24,992 bases of DNA from CAMPJU01 sp046566095 (GCA_046566095.1 JBKHXI010000157.1:1-24992), one strand, 5' to 3'. Numbered from the stretch's first letter, positions 1 through 6,852 are shown. The notes: a model not told the origin generated them from the sequence alone. Made by a program: numbers and translations.

Positions 1-1
1 G

Positions 2-1876
2 GATGTCGAACACGTTCTCGTCCTTGCCGCCGTCCGGCGCGGTCTCCTTCTTCTTGCTGTTGCCGTGCAGGTCGAGCAGGTAGATCTCGTCGAAGCCGCG
101 CATCAGGCTCTCGCGCATGCCGCGGAAGGTGGGATTGTCGAGATAGCCGTGGTTGGTGACGAAGCCCAGCACGCCATGGCCGGTCTGCTCGATCCGCCAC
201 TGGGCGAAACGGATGAACTTCACGTAGTCGTCGTTGAGCCACTTGGGATTTCGCTCGCCCAGCGGCTTGCCGTCGACCTCGAAGTAGTTCTCGGTGTCGC
301 GCTTGTTGAGGCTGTCGTGGCCGCGCAGCAGACCGGCGATCCATTCCCCGGTATTGGCCGAATGCCCCGAATACGGCGGATTGCCCAGGACCACCATCAC
401 CGGCGCATCGCGCTTGATGTTGGAGGCCGCGCGCGACTCCTCGGCCAGCCACTGGGTAAACAATGGCAGGCCGGTCAGCTCATGCGCCTCCTCCAGCGAG
501 TTGGTCAGGAACACGCCCAGGCGCTCGTCGCTGCGGAAGTCGTAGCCGCTCTGCTCCAGCTCCAGGCCAAGCTTCATGTGCGCGACCGCGTACGGCGCCA
601 TCAGCAGCTCGAAGCCGAACAGGCGCGGCAGCAGGTGCTCGGCGACGTAGCCGGGCCAGGCGCCGGCGTTGCCGTCAAAGTGCTCGCGGATCTTCTGGAT
701 CACCGCGTACAGGAAGGTGCCGGTGCCGGTGGCCGGGTCGAGGATCTGCAGGCGGTGGGTCTCGTAGGTTTCCTCGCCCTTGCCCTTGGCCTTGGGGCGC
801 TTGAGCCTGATCTTCCTGGCGTGCGCCAGGCCTTCCTTCATGCCAAAGTCGTGCCGGAGGATGGCGTCGATGCTGCGCACGATCCAGCCGACCACGGGCT
901 CGGGCGTGTAGTACACGCCGCGCGCCTCGCGCATCTTCGGGTCGTAGGCGGCCAGGAAGGTCTCGTAGAAATGCACCACCGGGTCTTCCTGCCGGGTGCG
1001 GCGGCCGAAGTCAGCGAGGATCGCGTTCATGTCAGCGCGGGCCAGCAGCACCGCCAGCTGGTCCACGGCCCAAGCGATGCGCTCGTCGAGGTTGGGCCCG
1101 GCGATGGTGCCGAACAGCCGGCGCAGAAAAGGGTTGGTCTTCGGCAGCGCGGACGCCGCGGTCTGGCGGGTGAATCCGACAGCCGGGGAGTTGCAGCGCG
1201 CCGCGAAAAGGCCGTAACACAGGGTCTGCGCGTACATGTCTGCGAACTGCTCAGTGGTCAACGACTCGATCAGCACCCGCCTGAACGCCTCGCGCTGACC
1301 ATGCAGCTCCCCGCTATCTCCCTCGGCACGGAAGGTCTGGATGATCAGGTCGCGGATCAGGCGCGCCATGCCGGCCATGCGGGTGGCAAGGTCATGCGGA
1401 GTCGACTTGAGCGGGATGTCGGCCAGCAAGAACTGCTGCAGCAGCTGCGAAACCTCGGCAGCGGCCTCGGCGTTCCAGCGGATGCGGCCGTTCGCGCCCG
1501 GCCGCGGTAGGTGTGCACTGAGCCGCAGCTGACCGTCGAGATACCAGCGAAACGACAGGTAGTCGGTGAGGATGAGGTTAGCTAGCGATTCGCGGTAGCG
1601 CAGGAGCTGCTCGGTCTTCTCGACCTTTGCCAAGTCGACCCCAACGTCCTTCGCCTCGACGTGGCCCAGCGGCACGGTCCCGCGGACCACGATGAAGTCC
1701 GGGGCGCCGCAAGCGATCTGACGTGGCTCGTTGATGGCGTCAACGCCGGCGCCGCCCAGCGCCTCCAGCAGTACCTCCAGCGCGGGGCGATGGGTGTGCT
1801 CGCTGGCCTGCCCAGTTGCCATTGCCCGCTCGACTGCCGCTATATAAGTCCTTATAGGCTCGTCATTAGCAGACAT
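2..1876 (-). CDS. Single-chain N6-adenine DNA methyltransferase, probable restriction-modification enzyme (partial; C-terminus off window)
   Basis: The ATG at 1876 opens a frame that runs 625 codons to the window edge, so the C-terminal target-recognition part is missing. Near residues 59-76 there is a PD-(D/E)xK-like arrangement (PDFIV then GHVEAKD), as in the nuclease domain of single-polypeptide restriction-modification enzymes. The methyltransferase core has motif I DPATGTGTF at about 380 and the N6-adenine motif IV NPPYS at about 499. The run LLDLHGNSKKKE close to the edge resembles type ISP-like and BREX/PglX-like large methyltransferases. No helicase domain lies upstream, so it is not a full type ISP enzyme. 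Family members are often over 1,000 residues. Expected role: methylating host DNA and possibly cutting unmodified DNA, as defence cargo of the element. It is the last gene seen before the left edge. The methyltransferase call is strong; nuclease activity is inferred. Confidence 0.85.
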   Translation of the reverse strand, partial: MSANDEPIRTYIAAVERAMATGQASEHTHRPALEVLLEALGGAGVDAINEPRQIACGAPDFIVVRGTVPLGHVEAKDVGVDLAKVEKTEQLLRYRESLANLILTDYLSFRWYLDGQLRLSAHLPRPGANGRIRWNAEAAAEVSQLLQQFLLADIPLKSTPHDLATRMAGMARLIRDLIIQTFRAEGDSGELHGQREAFRRVLIESLTTEQFADMYAQTLCYGLFAARCNSPAVGFTRQTAASALPKTNPFLRRLFGTIAGPNLDERIAWAVDQLAVLLARADMNAILADFGRRTRQEDPVVHFYETFLAAYDPKMREARGVYYTPEPVVGWIVRSIDAILRHDFGMKEGLAHARKIRLKRPKAKGKGEETYETHRLQILDPATGTGTFLYAVIQKIREHFDGNAGAWPGYVAEHLLPRLFGFELLMAPYAVAHMKLGLELEQSGYDFRSDERLGVFLTNSLEEAHELTGLPLFTQWLAEESRAASNIKRDAPVMVVLGNPPYSGHSANTGEWIAGLLRGHDSLNKRDTENYFEVDGKPLGERNPKWLNDDYVKFIRFAQWRIEQTGHGVLGFVTNHGYLDNPTFRGMRESLMRGFDEIYLLDLHGNSKKKETAPDGGKDENVFDI

Positions 1877-1962
1877 GGAGGTCTTCCCTGCGGCGACCCC
1901 CAAAGGGTACGACATCGACCCGTTCGAGGTACTGTGAGGAGCTAAAACGGGCCGAGGAGTCG

Positions 1963-2109
1963 CTACTTCTTGCCGGCGGGAATCTGTGGCTTCGGCGGCG
2001 ACTCCGGCTTAGAGGGTGAAGACCCCTGCTTGAATACGTTGCGTCCCGCTTTCCCATCCCGGATCCCCATCTCCACGATCTTCTTGCGCTGCTCGGATGT
2101 CAGTGCCAC
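1963..2109 (-). CDS. Small hypothetical protein, 48 aa
   Basis: A GTG start at 2109 is preceded at good spacing by a GGAGG ribosome binding site. The product begins VALTSEQRKKIVEMGIRDGK and ends in a Pro/Lys/Ser-rich tail (KPESPPKPQIPAGKK). The charged helical N-terminus and the strong ribosome binding site argue for a real gene. It lies 86 bp upstream of the methyltransferase start on the same strand. I do not recognise a family; the basic tail could bind nucleic acid, but that is a guess. Confidence 0.55.
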   Translation of the reverse strand: MALTSEQRKKIVEMGIRDGKAGRNVFKQGSSPSKPESPPKPQIPAGKK

Positions 2110-2170
2110 GGCGGGCCTCCTCTTGTCCGGATTTCACGCCAGAGGCGGAAGCCGCGCCAGCCGCATGGGC

Positions 2171-2368
2171 CTAGGGCTGCCGCTTTGGGGCACGAGAGCC
2201 ACGGCCGGGCGATGCGGGCCGCAGGCGCGTCACTTTGCTCCGGAGGCTTGCTGCCTCCGGTGACGGGTTCTCCGCATACACCGGCACTTCCCCGTCCAGG
2301 CGGCGCGCTGTCAGGGGATGCAGTGCTTCCAAGTTGCCCGGAAGCCGGTAGCGGGTGGGTCGCTCCAT
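2171..2368 (-). CDS. Small hypothetical protein, 65 aa
   Basis: A minus-strand frame from the ATG at 2368, giving a basic, proline-rich product beginning MERPTRYRLPGNLEALHPLT. The frame stays open to 2398, so an upstream ATG is possible, but that would overlap the preceding 52-aa gene. The start at 2368 falls 7 nt after that gene's stop, which fits a polycistronic unit. The ribosome binding site is weak. A perfect hairpin (2240-2260) lies inside the frame and could mean the distal part is not coding. No family recognised. Confidence 0.35.
   Translation of the reverse strand: MERPTRYRLPGNLEALHPLTARRLDGEVPVYAENPSPEAASLRSKVTRLRPASPGRGSRAPKRQP
2240..2260. repeat. Perfect inverted repeat, 8-bp arms
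   Basis: CCGGAGGC, TTGCT, GCCTCCGG. It has a compact terminator-like stem but no T-run on either side. It lies within the possible 65-aa frame, where it would encode EAASLR. Confidence 0.6.
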
Positions 2369-2375
2369 GATGCCG

Positions 2376-2534
2376 CTAGCCTTGCCGGCCGCCTTCATCG
2401 GCGACCGGAAGCGGGGGCGGCATCACCAGCGGCGGTTCGTCCACGTCCAGTCGGTTCCCGGCCTCCGTGGCCAACCGCAGCATCTCCTGCAGTTGCTCGG
2501 GCGTCAGCTTGCTCGGTGTCGATTCCTGCGGCAT
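2376..2534 (-). CDS. Small hypothetical protein, 52 aa
   Basis: An ATG start at 2534 follows a GGAGGG ribosome binding site. The product starts MPQESTPSKLTPEQLQEMLR and ends in a proline-rich acidic tail (EPPLVMPPPLPVADEGG). The amphipathic helix and clean ribosome binding site support a real gene. It sits between two other small minus-strand frames. No family is recognised and there is no membrane segment or signal peptide. Confidence 0.55.
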   Translation of the reverse strand: MPQESTPSKLTPEQLQEMLRLATEAGNRLDVDEPPLVMPPPLPVADEGGRQG

Positions 2535-2581
2535 GGCGCCTGCCCTCCACCAGTGGTGGTAACTAATCCGTGGAGCCGGCG

Positions 2582-2731
2582 CTAGGCGCTCAAGCCTTGC
2601 CGCTCCTCCTGGCGGATCCTACGGCATTCGGCGCCCACATCGTCCAGCGCCTCGATCAGCCTGTCGTAGTCCCTGACATACGTGCCCACCTTGATGCCAT
2701 AAGTTACCTGGAAGTGCGGTCCGGACGTCAC
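2582..2731 (-). CDS. Small hypothetical protein, 49 aa (start uncertain)
   Basis: The frame is open from a GTG at 2770, but a GTG at 2731 overlaps the stop of the upstream membrane-protein gene in a GTGA arrangement. The same coupling is seen elsewhere in this element, so I prefer it. The product, beginning VTSGPHFQVTYGIKVGTYVR, has a plausible mixed alpha/beta composition and a charged C-terminus (RLIEALDDVGAECRRIRQEE). The longer start would add 13 residues (VCEEDPDTLKPLP). No family recognised. Confidence 0.45.
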   Translation of the reverse strand: MTSGPHFQVTYGIKVGTYVRDYDRLIEALDDVGAECRRIRQEERQGLSA

Positions 2732-2922
2732 CGGGAGGGGCTTGAGCGTGTCAGGGTCCTCCTCGCACACAAGCCAATACCGGCTGCGACCAGCACTACG
2801 AAGGCGAAGCCGGGATCGCGCAAGAACTCAAGCTGGAAGCCCACGATGCTGATCGCCCCGAGGCTATACAGGCGCCAAAGGGCCCACGCTATGGCCCCAA
2901 CGCAGACGAGTGCAGGGAGCAC
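2728..2922 (-). CDS. Small two-helix membrane protein, 64 aa, possibly the C-terminal half of a frameshifted gene
   Basis: The GTG at 2922 gives VLPALVCVGAIAWALWRLYS, then a second hydrophobic stretch FAFVVLVAAGIGLCA, so two transmembrane helices are likely. There is no good ribosome binding site. The codons just upstream, in another frame, also look like coding sequence and run into this frame at a run of five G's (2922-2926). One inserted or deleted base there would fuse the two. It may therefore be the distal half of a larger membrane protein. Its stop overlaps the next small gene as GTGA. Confidence 0.45.
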   Translation of the reverse strand: MLPALVCVGAIAWALWRLYSLGAISIVGFQLEFLRDPGFAFVVLVAAGIGLCARRTLTRSSPSR

Positions 2923-2989
2923 CCCCGAGGGCGCCCATCATGTCGGCGATCTCGCCCTCTCGGGTCGGCGAGTCGAAGTCCGCGTTCAC
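2864..2989 (-). pseudogene. Possible N-terminal fragment of the frameshifted membrane-protein gene
   Basis: The minus-strand frame ending at 2864 reads ...NADFDSPTREGEIADMMGALGG before degrading into a low-quality tail over the next gene's frame. The same frame is open and protein-like up to 3085 (SQEATQQEAARQATIANTQ), but a TAA at 3086-3088 precedes it and no ATG, GTG or TTG occurs until the GTG at 2989. The protein-like composition without a start, plus the frame change at five G's, suggests a decaying gene. If it is not coding, 2923-3236 is a 314-bp gap with nothing else recognisable except the leader of the protease gene. Confidence 0.35.
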
Positions 2990-3236
2990 GAGGGACTGCG
3001 TGTTGGCGATGGTCGCCTGCCGGGCCGCTTCCTGCTGGGTGGCCTCTTGCGAGGCTCGATTGCTACTTCCGCCCCTGCCCCGTCTTTACAGGGGACCCAT
3101 GGCGCTAGCTTGGCACTTAGTTGTCAGGTAGCGACGGAATATCCGCTCCCGCGGCGCCCACCGACAGAGGCCCCGAGCGTCCGGAACTCCGAGTCGATTT
3201 TCGTTACGCTTTAGGGGCAATGAGACAGGGGGTACC

Positions 3237-4484
3237 ATGAAAGGATTTCGCATCGCCGGTCTGGTCACAGCACTGAGCGCGCTTGGAGTGGAAGCGGCCG
3301 CCCAAGGCTTGACGCCGGCTGAGGTGTTCCGTACCGCTTCGCCATCGGTTGTCGTCGTCCATGGAACCGGCGGCTCAGAAGACATGCAGGGCAGTGGCGT
3401 GGTCTTCCAACCCGGGGGCGTAGTTAGCAATTGCCACGTCATCGAGAAGGCAGTTCGAATCGAAGTCCACTGGAATGGCCAGGAACATGAAGCTGTTCTT
3501 CGCCACGCGGACGCTGACCGGGACTTGTGCTCACTGTCTGTGCCGACACTTCGGGCGCCGGCTGCACGCTTAGGATCGCCAGGCAGCTTGGACATAGGGT
3601 CCAAGGTCTACGCAATTGGCGCTCCACGAGGCCTCTCTCTGACCTTGTCCGATGGGATCCTTTCCGGAAAGAGAGGCGAAATCCTCCAGATCACGGCTCC
3701 CATATCGCCCGGCTCAAGTGGTGGCGGGGTTTTCGACCAGGCCGGAAGGCTCGTTGGCATCACGACCCTGTATCTACGCGACAGCCAGCAGCTCAATTTC
3801 GCCATGCCAATCGATTGGGTTGTCGCGCTGCCCCAACGTCACGTACCCACGAAGCCGCAGCCTAGCGCAGCCGAAAAAGCTGCCTTGGATGCGCTGGTGG
3901 AATGGGACCAGCGGATGCGCCGCGTCGACCCCGCATATACGGCACGTCGTCCAGAGCTTGACCGAAAGGTTGGGACCATCAGGCAGTCTCTCCCGCCGTC
4001 CCAGTGGATAAGAGCCACTGAGCGCGCCTATGCCGACATCAGCGAAAGAGAAAGAGCGACCGTGGCCCAGGTGTACCGCTGCCTTGCGGGAGGCGTTCGC
4101 CAGTACAGTTCGACTTTTCTTCCTGAGTCTGGCTGCGTCGTCATTTCACCACCAATGCCCTCGCAACCACCGCAAGACGATCGCCGATGGTTTCTGCTCA
4201 GTCGCGAAGATGGGAAGACTCTGGAGATTGATAGAGAAACGGTGGAACGAAGCGGCGGAATCGCTAGTGCTTGGATTCGCCAGACAACAGCCGCTGGGAC
4301 CATGACGTTCATGCGGTTTTCCTTCCACTGTTCCACTAGGCGAGTCAGGCTCACCGATTCCGCGGTCCGCGCTAGCAGCGGAAACGTGACAGCAGCCGAT
4401 GAGTATCCCGTCCGCTGGCAAGCCGTGATTCCGGACTCAATTGGGGAAGGTGTCTACAACTATCTGTGCTCCGCGGGCGGCTAG
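3237..4484 (+). CDS. Secreted trypsin-like (HtrA-type) serine protease with C-terminal adhesin-E-like region
   Basis: 415 aa. It starts after an AGGGGG ribosome binding site and has an N-terminal signal peptide (residues 1-22, ending AAAQG), so a periplasmic or exported location is expected. The catalytic triad is readable: His67 (NCHVI), Asp96 (DRDLC) and Ser161 (SPGSSGGGVF). There is no PDZ domain. The C-terminal 120 residues (RWFLLSREDGKTLEIDRETV onward, with W, C and a final YNYLC) resemble the surface-adhesin protein E type of small secreted domain; that is a weak similarity from memory. It is the only plus-strand gene in the element, flanked by convergent and divergent neighbours, and has its own promoter region. 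It looks like cargo. Its stop overlaps that of the convergent 62-aa gene at a shared CTAG. The protease call is solid; the substrate is unknown. Confidence 0.85.
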   Translation: MKGFRIAGLVTALSALGVEAAAQGLTPAEVFRTASPSVVVVHGTGGSEDMQGSGVVFQPGGVVSNCHVIEKAVRIEVHWNGQEHEAVLRHADADRDLCSLSVPTLRAPAARLGSPGSLDIGSKVYAIGAPRGLSLTLSDGILSGKRGEILQITAPISPGSSGGGVFDQAGRLVGITTLYLRDSQQLNFAMPIDWVVALPQRHVPTKPQPSAAEKAALDALVEWDQRMRRVDPAYTARRPELDRKVGTIRQSLPPSQWIRATERAYADISERERATVAQVYRCLAGGVRQYSSTFLPESGCVVISPPMPSQPPQDDRRWFLLSREDGKTLEIDRETVERSGGIASAWIRQTTAAGTMTFMRFSFHCSTRRVRLTDSAVRASSGNVTAADEYPVRWQAVIPDSIGEGVYNYLCSAGG

Positions 4485-4669
4485 TGTAGAGATCGCAGCA
4501 CCCGAGCCAACAATCTCAACTGTTGCCGCGTCCCGCCCTTCCAAGCGTTCCGGCTCGAAGTCAGTTTGCCGTCAGCCGTCTTGGGCCCCGTGGACTTCTC
4601 CCACGGTCTCCATGTGCGGATCGCCTCTGCCTGGCGCGCCCGTCGCGCTTGCGTCCACCCCTTCGCCAT
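4481..4669 (-). CDS. Basic 62-aa conserved mobile-element protein, overlapping the gene upstream
   Basis: From the ATG at 4669 it encodes a strongly basic protein containing RRARQAEAIRTWRPWEKSTG, GPKTADGK, SRNAWKGG and a C-terminal leucine/arginine helix (LRLLARVLRSL). The WxPWxxSTGPxT...SRNAxKGG pattern is one I recognise from unannotated small proteins of proteobacterial prophages and islands; its function is unknown. Its first 98 nt overlap the end of the 240-aa gene in another frame, and both readings look conserved. The basic charge suggests nucleic-acid binding. Last gene of the operon. Confidence 0.7.
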   Translation of the reverse strand: MAKGWTQARRARQAEAIRTWRPWEKSTGPKTADGKLTSSRNAWKGGTRQQLRLLARVLRSLH

Positions 4670-5294
4670 GACCTTCCTCCAATAGTTCGATTGGCGTGTT
4701 CCGTATTGTTTCCGTGCGCGCGGGCTCGGCTTGTCCGTTATTCACCTGCTGGTTGTGAGCGATGTTTGCCTGCTTCACGAACGTGGCGTTCGGCGGATTC
4801 TTGATCTTCGACAGGGACTCCATCGTGGCCCGGCACTGGGACTGCGCCTTGAGCCCCAGCCGCATGTACGTCTCCATCGCCTCCGGATACTCCCCCATGT
4901 TGTTGGCTGCCCGCCGCGTGCACTCTAGGAAGATGCTGTTCAGCACGCTCGCCTGTGCAACCAGAAGCGTATCGGCTAGCCCCGTGTCCCCCGCCTTGGA
5001 CGCTTTGATCAATCGCTGCAGGGCAAAGGTGTTCTCAGTGAGGCTGTAATCTTCGAAGGTGAAGCGGCTCATCGCACCCAGGATCGAAGCGTTGCCAACG
5101 ATGCCGGACGAAGACAGCTCAGCGACCACCTGATGATGTGTTCGATGATCGTCCGGAACGTCGATATTTCTGCGTGGATCTACCTCGGTCGCGCTTGGGC
5201 TGGGCGCCGCCAGAGCAGCAGCCTTTTGTCGTTTCGCCGGCCGTTCCTTCTTGATCCTACGCGGGGCCTTGCCCCCCTTTTTGGACTCGGTCAC
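4572..5294 (-). CDS. Conserved mobile-element protein of unknown function, 240 aa
   Basis: I choose the GTG at 5294, which follows GGAGG by 6 nt and overlaps the preceding stop as GTGA; the frame itself is open further upstream. The N-terminus is a lysine/arginine-rich disordered tract (TESKKGGKAPRRIKKERPAK). A helical core follows (RFTFEDYSLTENTFALQRLI through ANNMGEYPEAMETYMRLGLK), then NPPNATFVKQANIAHNQQVN and an IELLEEGHGEGVD tail. I know similar unannotated proteins from proteobacterial islands and prophages, paired with the small basic protein found here at 4481-4669. No enzyme motif is visible. It might be a structural or DNA-associated protein of the element. Confidence 0.75.
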   Translation of the reverse strand: MTESKKGGKAPRRIKKERPAKRQKAAALAAPSPSATEVDPRRNIDVPDDHRTHHQVVAELSSSGIVGNASILGAMSRFTFEDYSLTENTFALQRLIKASKAGDTGLADTLLVAQASVLNSIFLECTRRAANNMGEYPEAMETYMRLGLKAQSQCRATMESLSKIKNPPNATFVKQANIAHNQQVNNGQAEPARTETIRNTPIELLEEGHGEGVDASATGAPGRGDPHMETVGEVHGAQDG

Positions 5295-5629
5295 ATCGCA
5301 CCTCCTGAGCCGGGCATCCCCCAGTCCTGGAACACAGCTTCCGGCCACCTGGCGAGGATGTCTCGCGTGAGTTGGCTCCGGCTCACTCCGGGCGGGCCAA
5401 TGGTCGTCGCCCAGGCGTTCGGACCGTGACTTGGGAGTCGCCAACGGATTACTGCGCGCGCTTTCGCGTCCCGTAGCAGGGGCAGGACTTCGGGCTTGCA
5501 TCGCCGCAACCGCTCCAGCAGGTCGGGCGGTGGTGGGTGTGGGGCTCGAAGCCGGAGACGATCACCATGCCGTTCGACGTGGACTTGGTGCTGCTCCAGC
5601 TCGTGCAGCAGGTCGCGCGCCGTGCTCAC
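5291..5629 (-). CDS. TubC_N docking-domain-like protein, 112 aa
   Basis: A GTG start at 5629 overlaps the ATPase stop (GTGA) and follows a GGAGG ribosome binding site. Residues 1-50 (STARDLLHELEQHQVHVERH, then GDRLRLRAPHPPPPDLLERL and EVLPLLRD) follow the TubC N-terminal docking-domain pattern: helix, GD-L-R-AP hairpin, then leucine-rich helix. That domain is known from non-ribosomal peptide and polyketide synthases, but small proteins with it also sit in replication modules of phages and islands. The rest (IRWRLPSHGPNAWATTIGPP) is unassigned. The context suggests a protein-protein adaptor for the neighbouring ATPase/primase. Domain similarity is from pattern recall. Confidence 0.7.
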   Translation of the reverse strand: MSTARDLLHELEQHQVHVERHGDRLRLRAPHPPPPDLLERLRRCKPEVLPLLRDAKARAVIRWRLPSHGPNAWATTIGPPGVSRSQLTRDILARWPEAVFQDWGMPGSGGAM

Positions 5630-6852
5630 TCCTCCGCCTCCCACACCTCTGGCGGAGTAAGTCCGTCACCTTGGGTATTGGCGGTCTTACGGTCTTGCTC
5701 GCCCTGAAACCCGCATTGCGGCTTGTTTTCCGTAAGACCGCCAAATCTTGTATTGGGGTTGGCTGCCTTACCGTTGGCGGTCTTACCAGGCAACCGCCAC
5801 CGCCAATGTCCCTTTCCGCAGTTGCCCTCAGTGACGCGCTCGGCAATGACGCCAATCTCCGACTTCGCACGCTCGACCGTCCGCCAGGTGAGCCCCGCTC
5901 CAGTGGCCTCGGCCCTGAGTACCTTCACCGGGACTTCACCGCCAGCCAGCATGTCCTGCAGCCACTCGGCGGCCTCGCCGCGGGGTGAGTCCCCGACCGG
6001 CTCGAACTCGCCCAGCAGTTCGCGCGCGGTGCCCTCCAGCGGCGCGCCCCAGGCGATCCGGCTGGCCTCGATGCCCGCAGTCTCGACCAGTTCTAATCCG
6101 TAGCCGTAGCCGCCGCCGTCCGGACCGATGTTCGATTTGGCTCGTGCCATCAGCCGTCCGTCGCCCCCGTTCGCGGTGACCAGGACAATGCGCGCCAGCG
6201 CCCCGAATGCGACCGATCCGGTCACCCGCTCCAGCGGGTCTCGACCGGCCGTGCCCTTGGAAAAGTGCGACACGCCAAGGACCGCGCATCCCAGGCGGTG
6301 GCCTAGGTTGACCATCGGTTGCAGCGCGCGCCGGACCTCGGTGTTCTTGTGTGAGTCGCCGGTTACGGCCGACACCACCGGATCGGCAATCAGCAACGCC
6401 ACGTCGCCGATGCGGGCGGCTTCGTACTCCAGCGCCGCCAGGTCGGTGGCTGGATCGAACGCGCGGCGCCCGCCGCGCTCGGGGGTGTCGCCGACGATGA
6501 AGATCCGGTCGCAGTCTGCGCCGGCAGCGCCCAAGCGCGGGACCAGCGTATCGGCGGCGTCATCCTCGCCCGACCACAGCAGCACGTTCCCCGCCGACGC
6601 CATCGTGCCGTCAGGCCACCTCGCCCCCCGGCTCACTATGGCGGCCAGCGCCAGGGCAATGGTCGTCTTTCCCGTGCCCGGTGCGCCGGCGAGGATGTGC
6701 AGCTTCCCGCGCGCCAGCCAGCCACGCCACAGCCAATCGATTGGCCGCGGACAAATCGCTGATGCAGGGGTCAGCGTGACGGCCGGCAGGTCGGCGTCGC
6801 GCAGTCGCGCCAGATCCATCTCGGCCCGCTTGGCCAGCGAAACGGCGCTCAT
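5626..6852 (-). CDS. RepA/RecA-type replicative ATPase (AAA_25-like)
   Basis: 408 aa. Walker A GAPGTGKT lies at residues 56-63 and a Walker B-like strand VALLIADPV at 151-159, followed by GVSHFSKG and a sensor-like region RVTGSVAFGALARIVLV. This order matches RepA-like hexameric helicases and related RecA-fold ATPases of plasmids, satellites and islands. A winged-helix-like region follows (GEAAEWLQDMLAGGEVPVKV through WRTVERAKSEIGV), as in similar proteins. The last 50 residues are a Lys/Asn/Thr-rich tail (KTANGKAANPNT...KTANTQG) whose DNA carries iteron-like repeats. The start overlaps the primase-like gene as ATGA. Expected role: unwinding at the element's origin. Confidence 0.85.
   Translation of the reverse strand: MSAVSLAKRAEMDLARLRDADLPAVTLTPASAICPRPIDWLWRGWLARGKLHILAGAPGTGKTTIALALAAIVSRGARWPDGTMASAGNVLLWSGEDDAADTLVPRLGAAGADCDRIFIVGDTPERGGRRAFDPATDLAALEYEAARIGDVALLIADPVVSAVTGDSHKNTEVRRALQPMVNLGHRLGCAVLGVSHFSKGTAGRDPLERVTGSVAFGALARIVLVTANGGDGRLMARAKSNIGPDGGGYGYGLELVETAGIEASRIAWGAPLEGTARELLGEFEPVGDSPRGEAAEWLQDMLAGGEVPVKVLRAEATGAGLTWRTVERAKSEIGVIAERVTEGNCGKGHWRWRLPGKTANGKAANPNTRFGGLTENKPQCGFQGEQDRKTANTQGDGLTPPEVWEAEE
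5678..5786. repeat. Iteron-like repeats in both orientations, candidate origin
   Basis: The 13-mer TTGGCGGTCTTAC occurs at 5678-5690 and 5774-5786, as its exact reverse complement at 5732-5744, and with two mismatches at 5759-5771. All copies are in the 3' part of the ATPase gene. The inverted copy encodes a different peptide (FGGLT rather than KTAN), so the repetition is not explained by protein repeats alone. Confidence 0.6.

Noticed and set aside
65..1510. 481-aa plus-strand frame opposite the methyltransferase
   Set aside because: Shadow of the minus-strand gene, which carries the DPATGTGTF and NPPY motifs.
1875..1937. 20-aa plus-strand frame MEVFPAATPKGYDIDPFEVL
   Set aside because: Too short, no ribosome binding site, and it starts within the methyltransferase start region; noted only because it looks protein-like.
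2732..2770. Upstream GTG start (2770) for the 49-aa gene
   Set aside because: It would overlap the membrane-protein gene by 43 nt without a ribosome binding site; the GTGA overlap at 2731 matches junctions elsewhere in the element.
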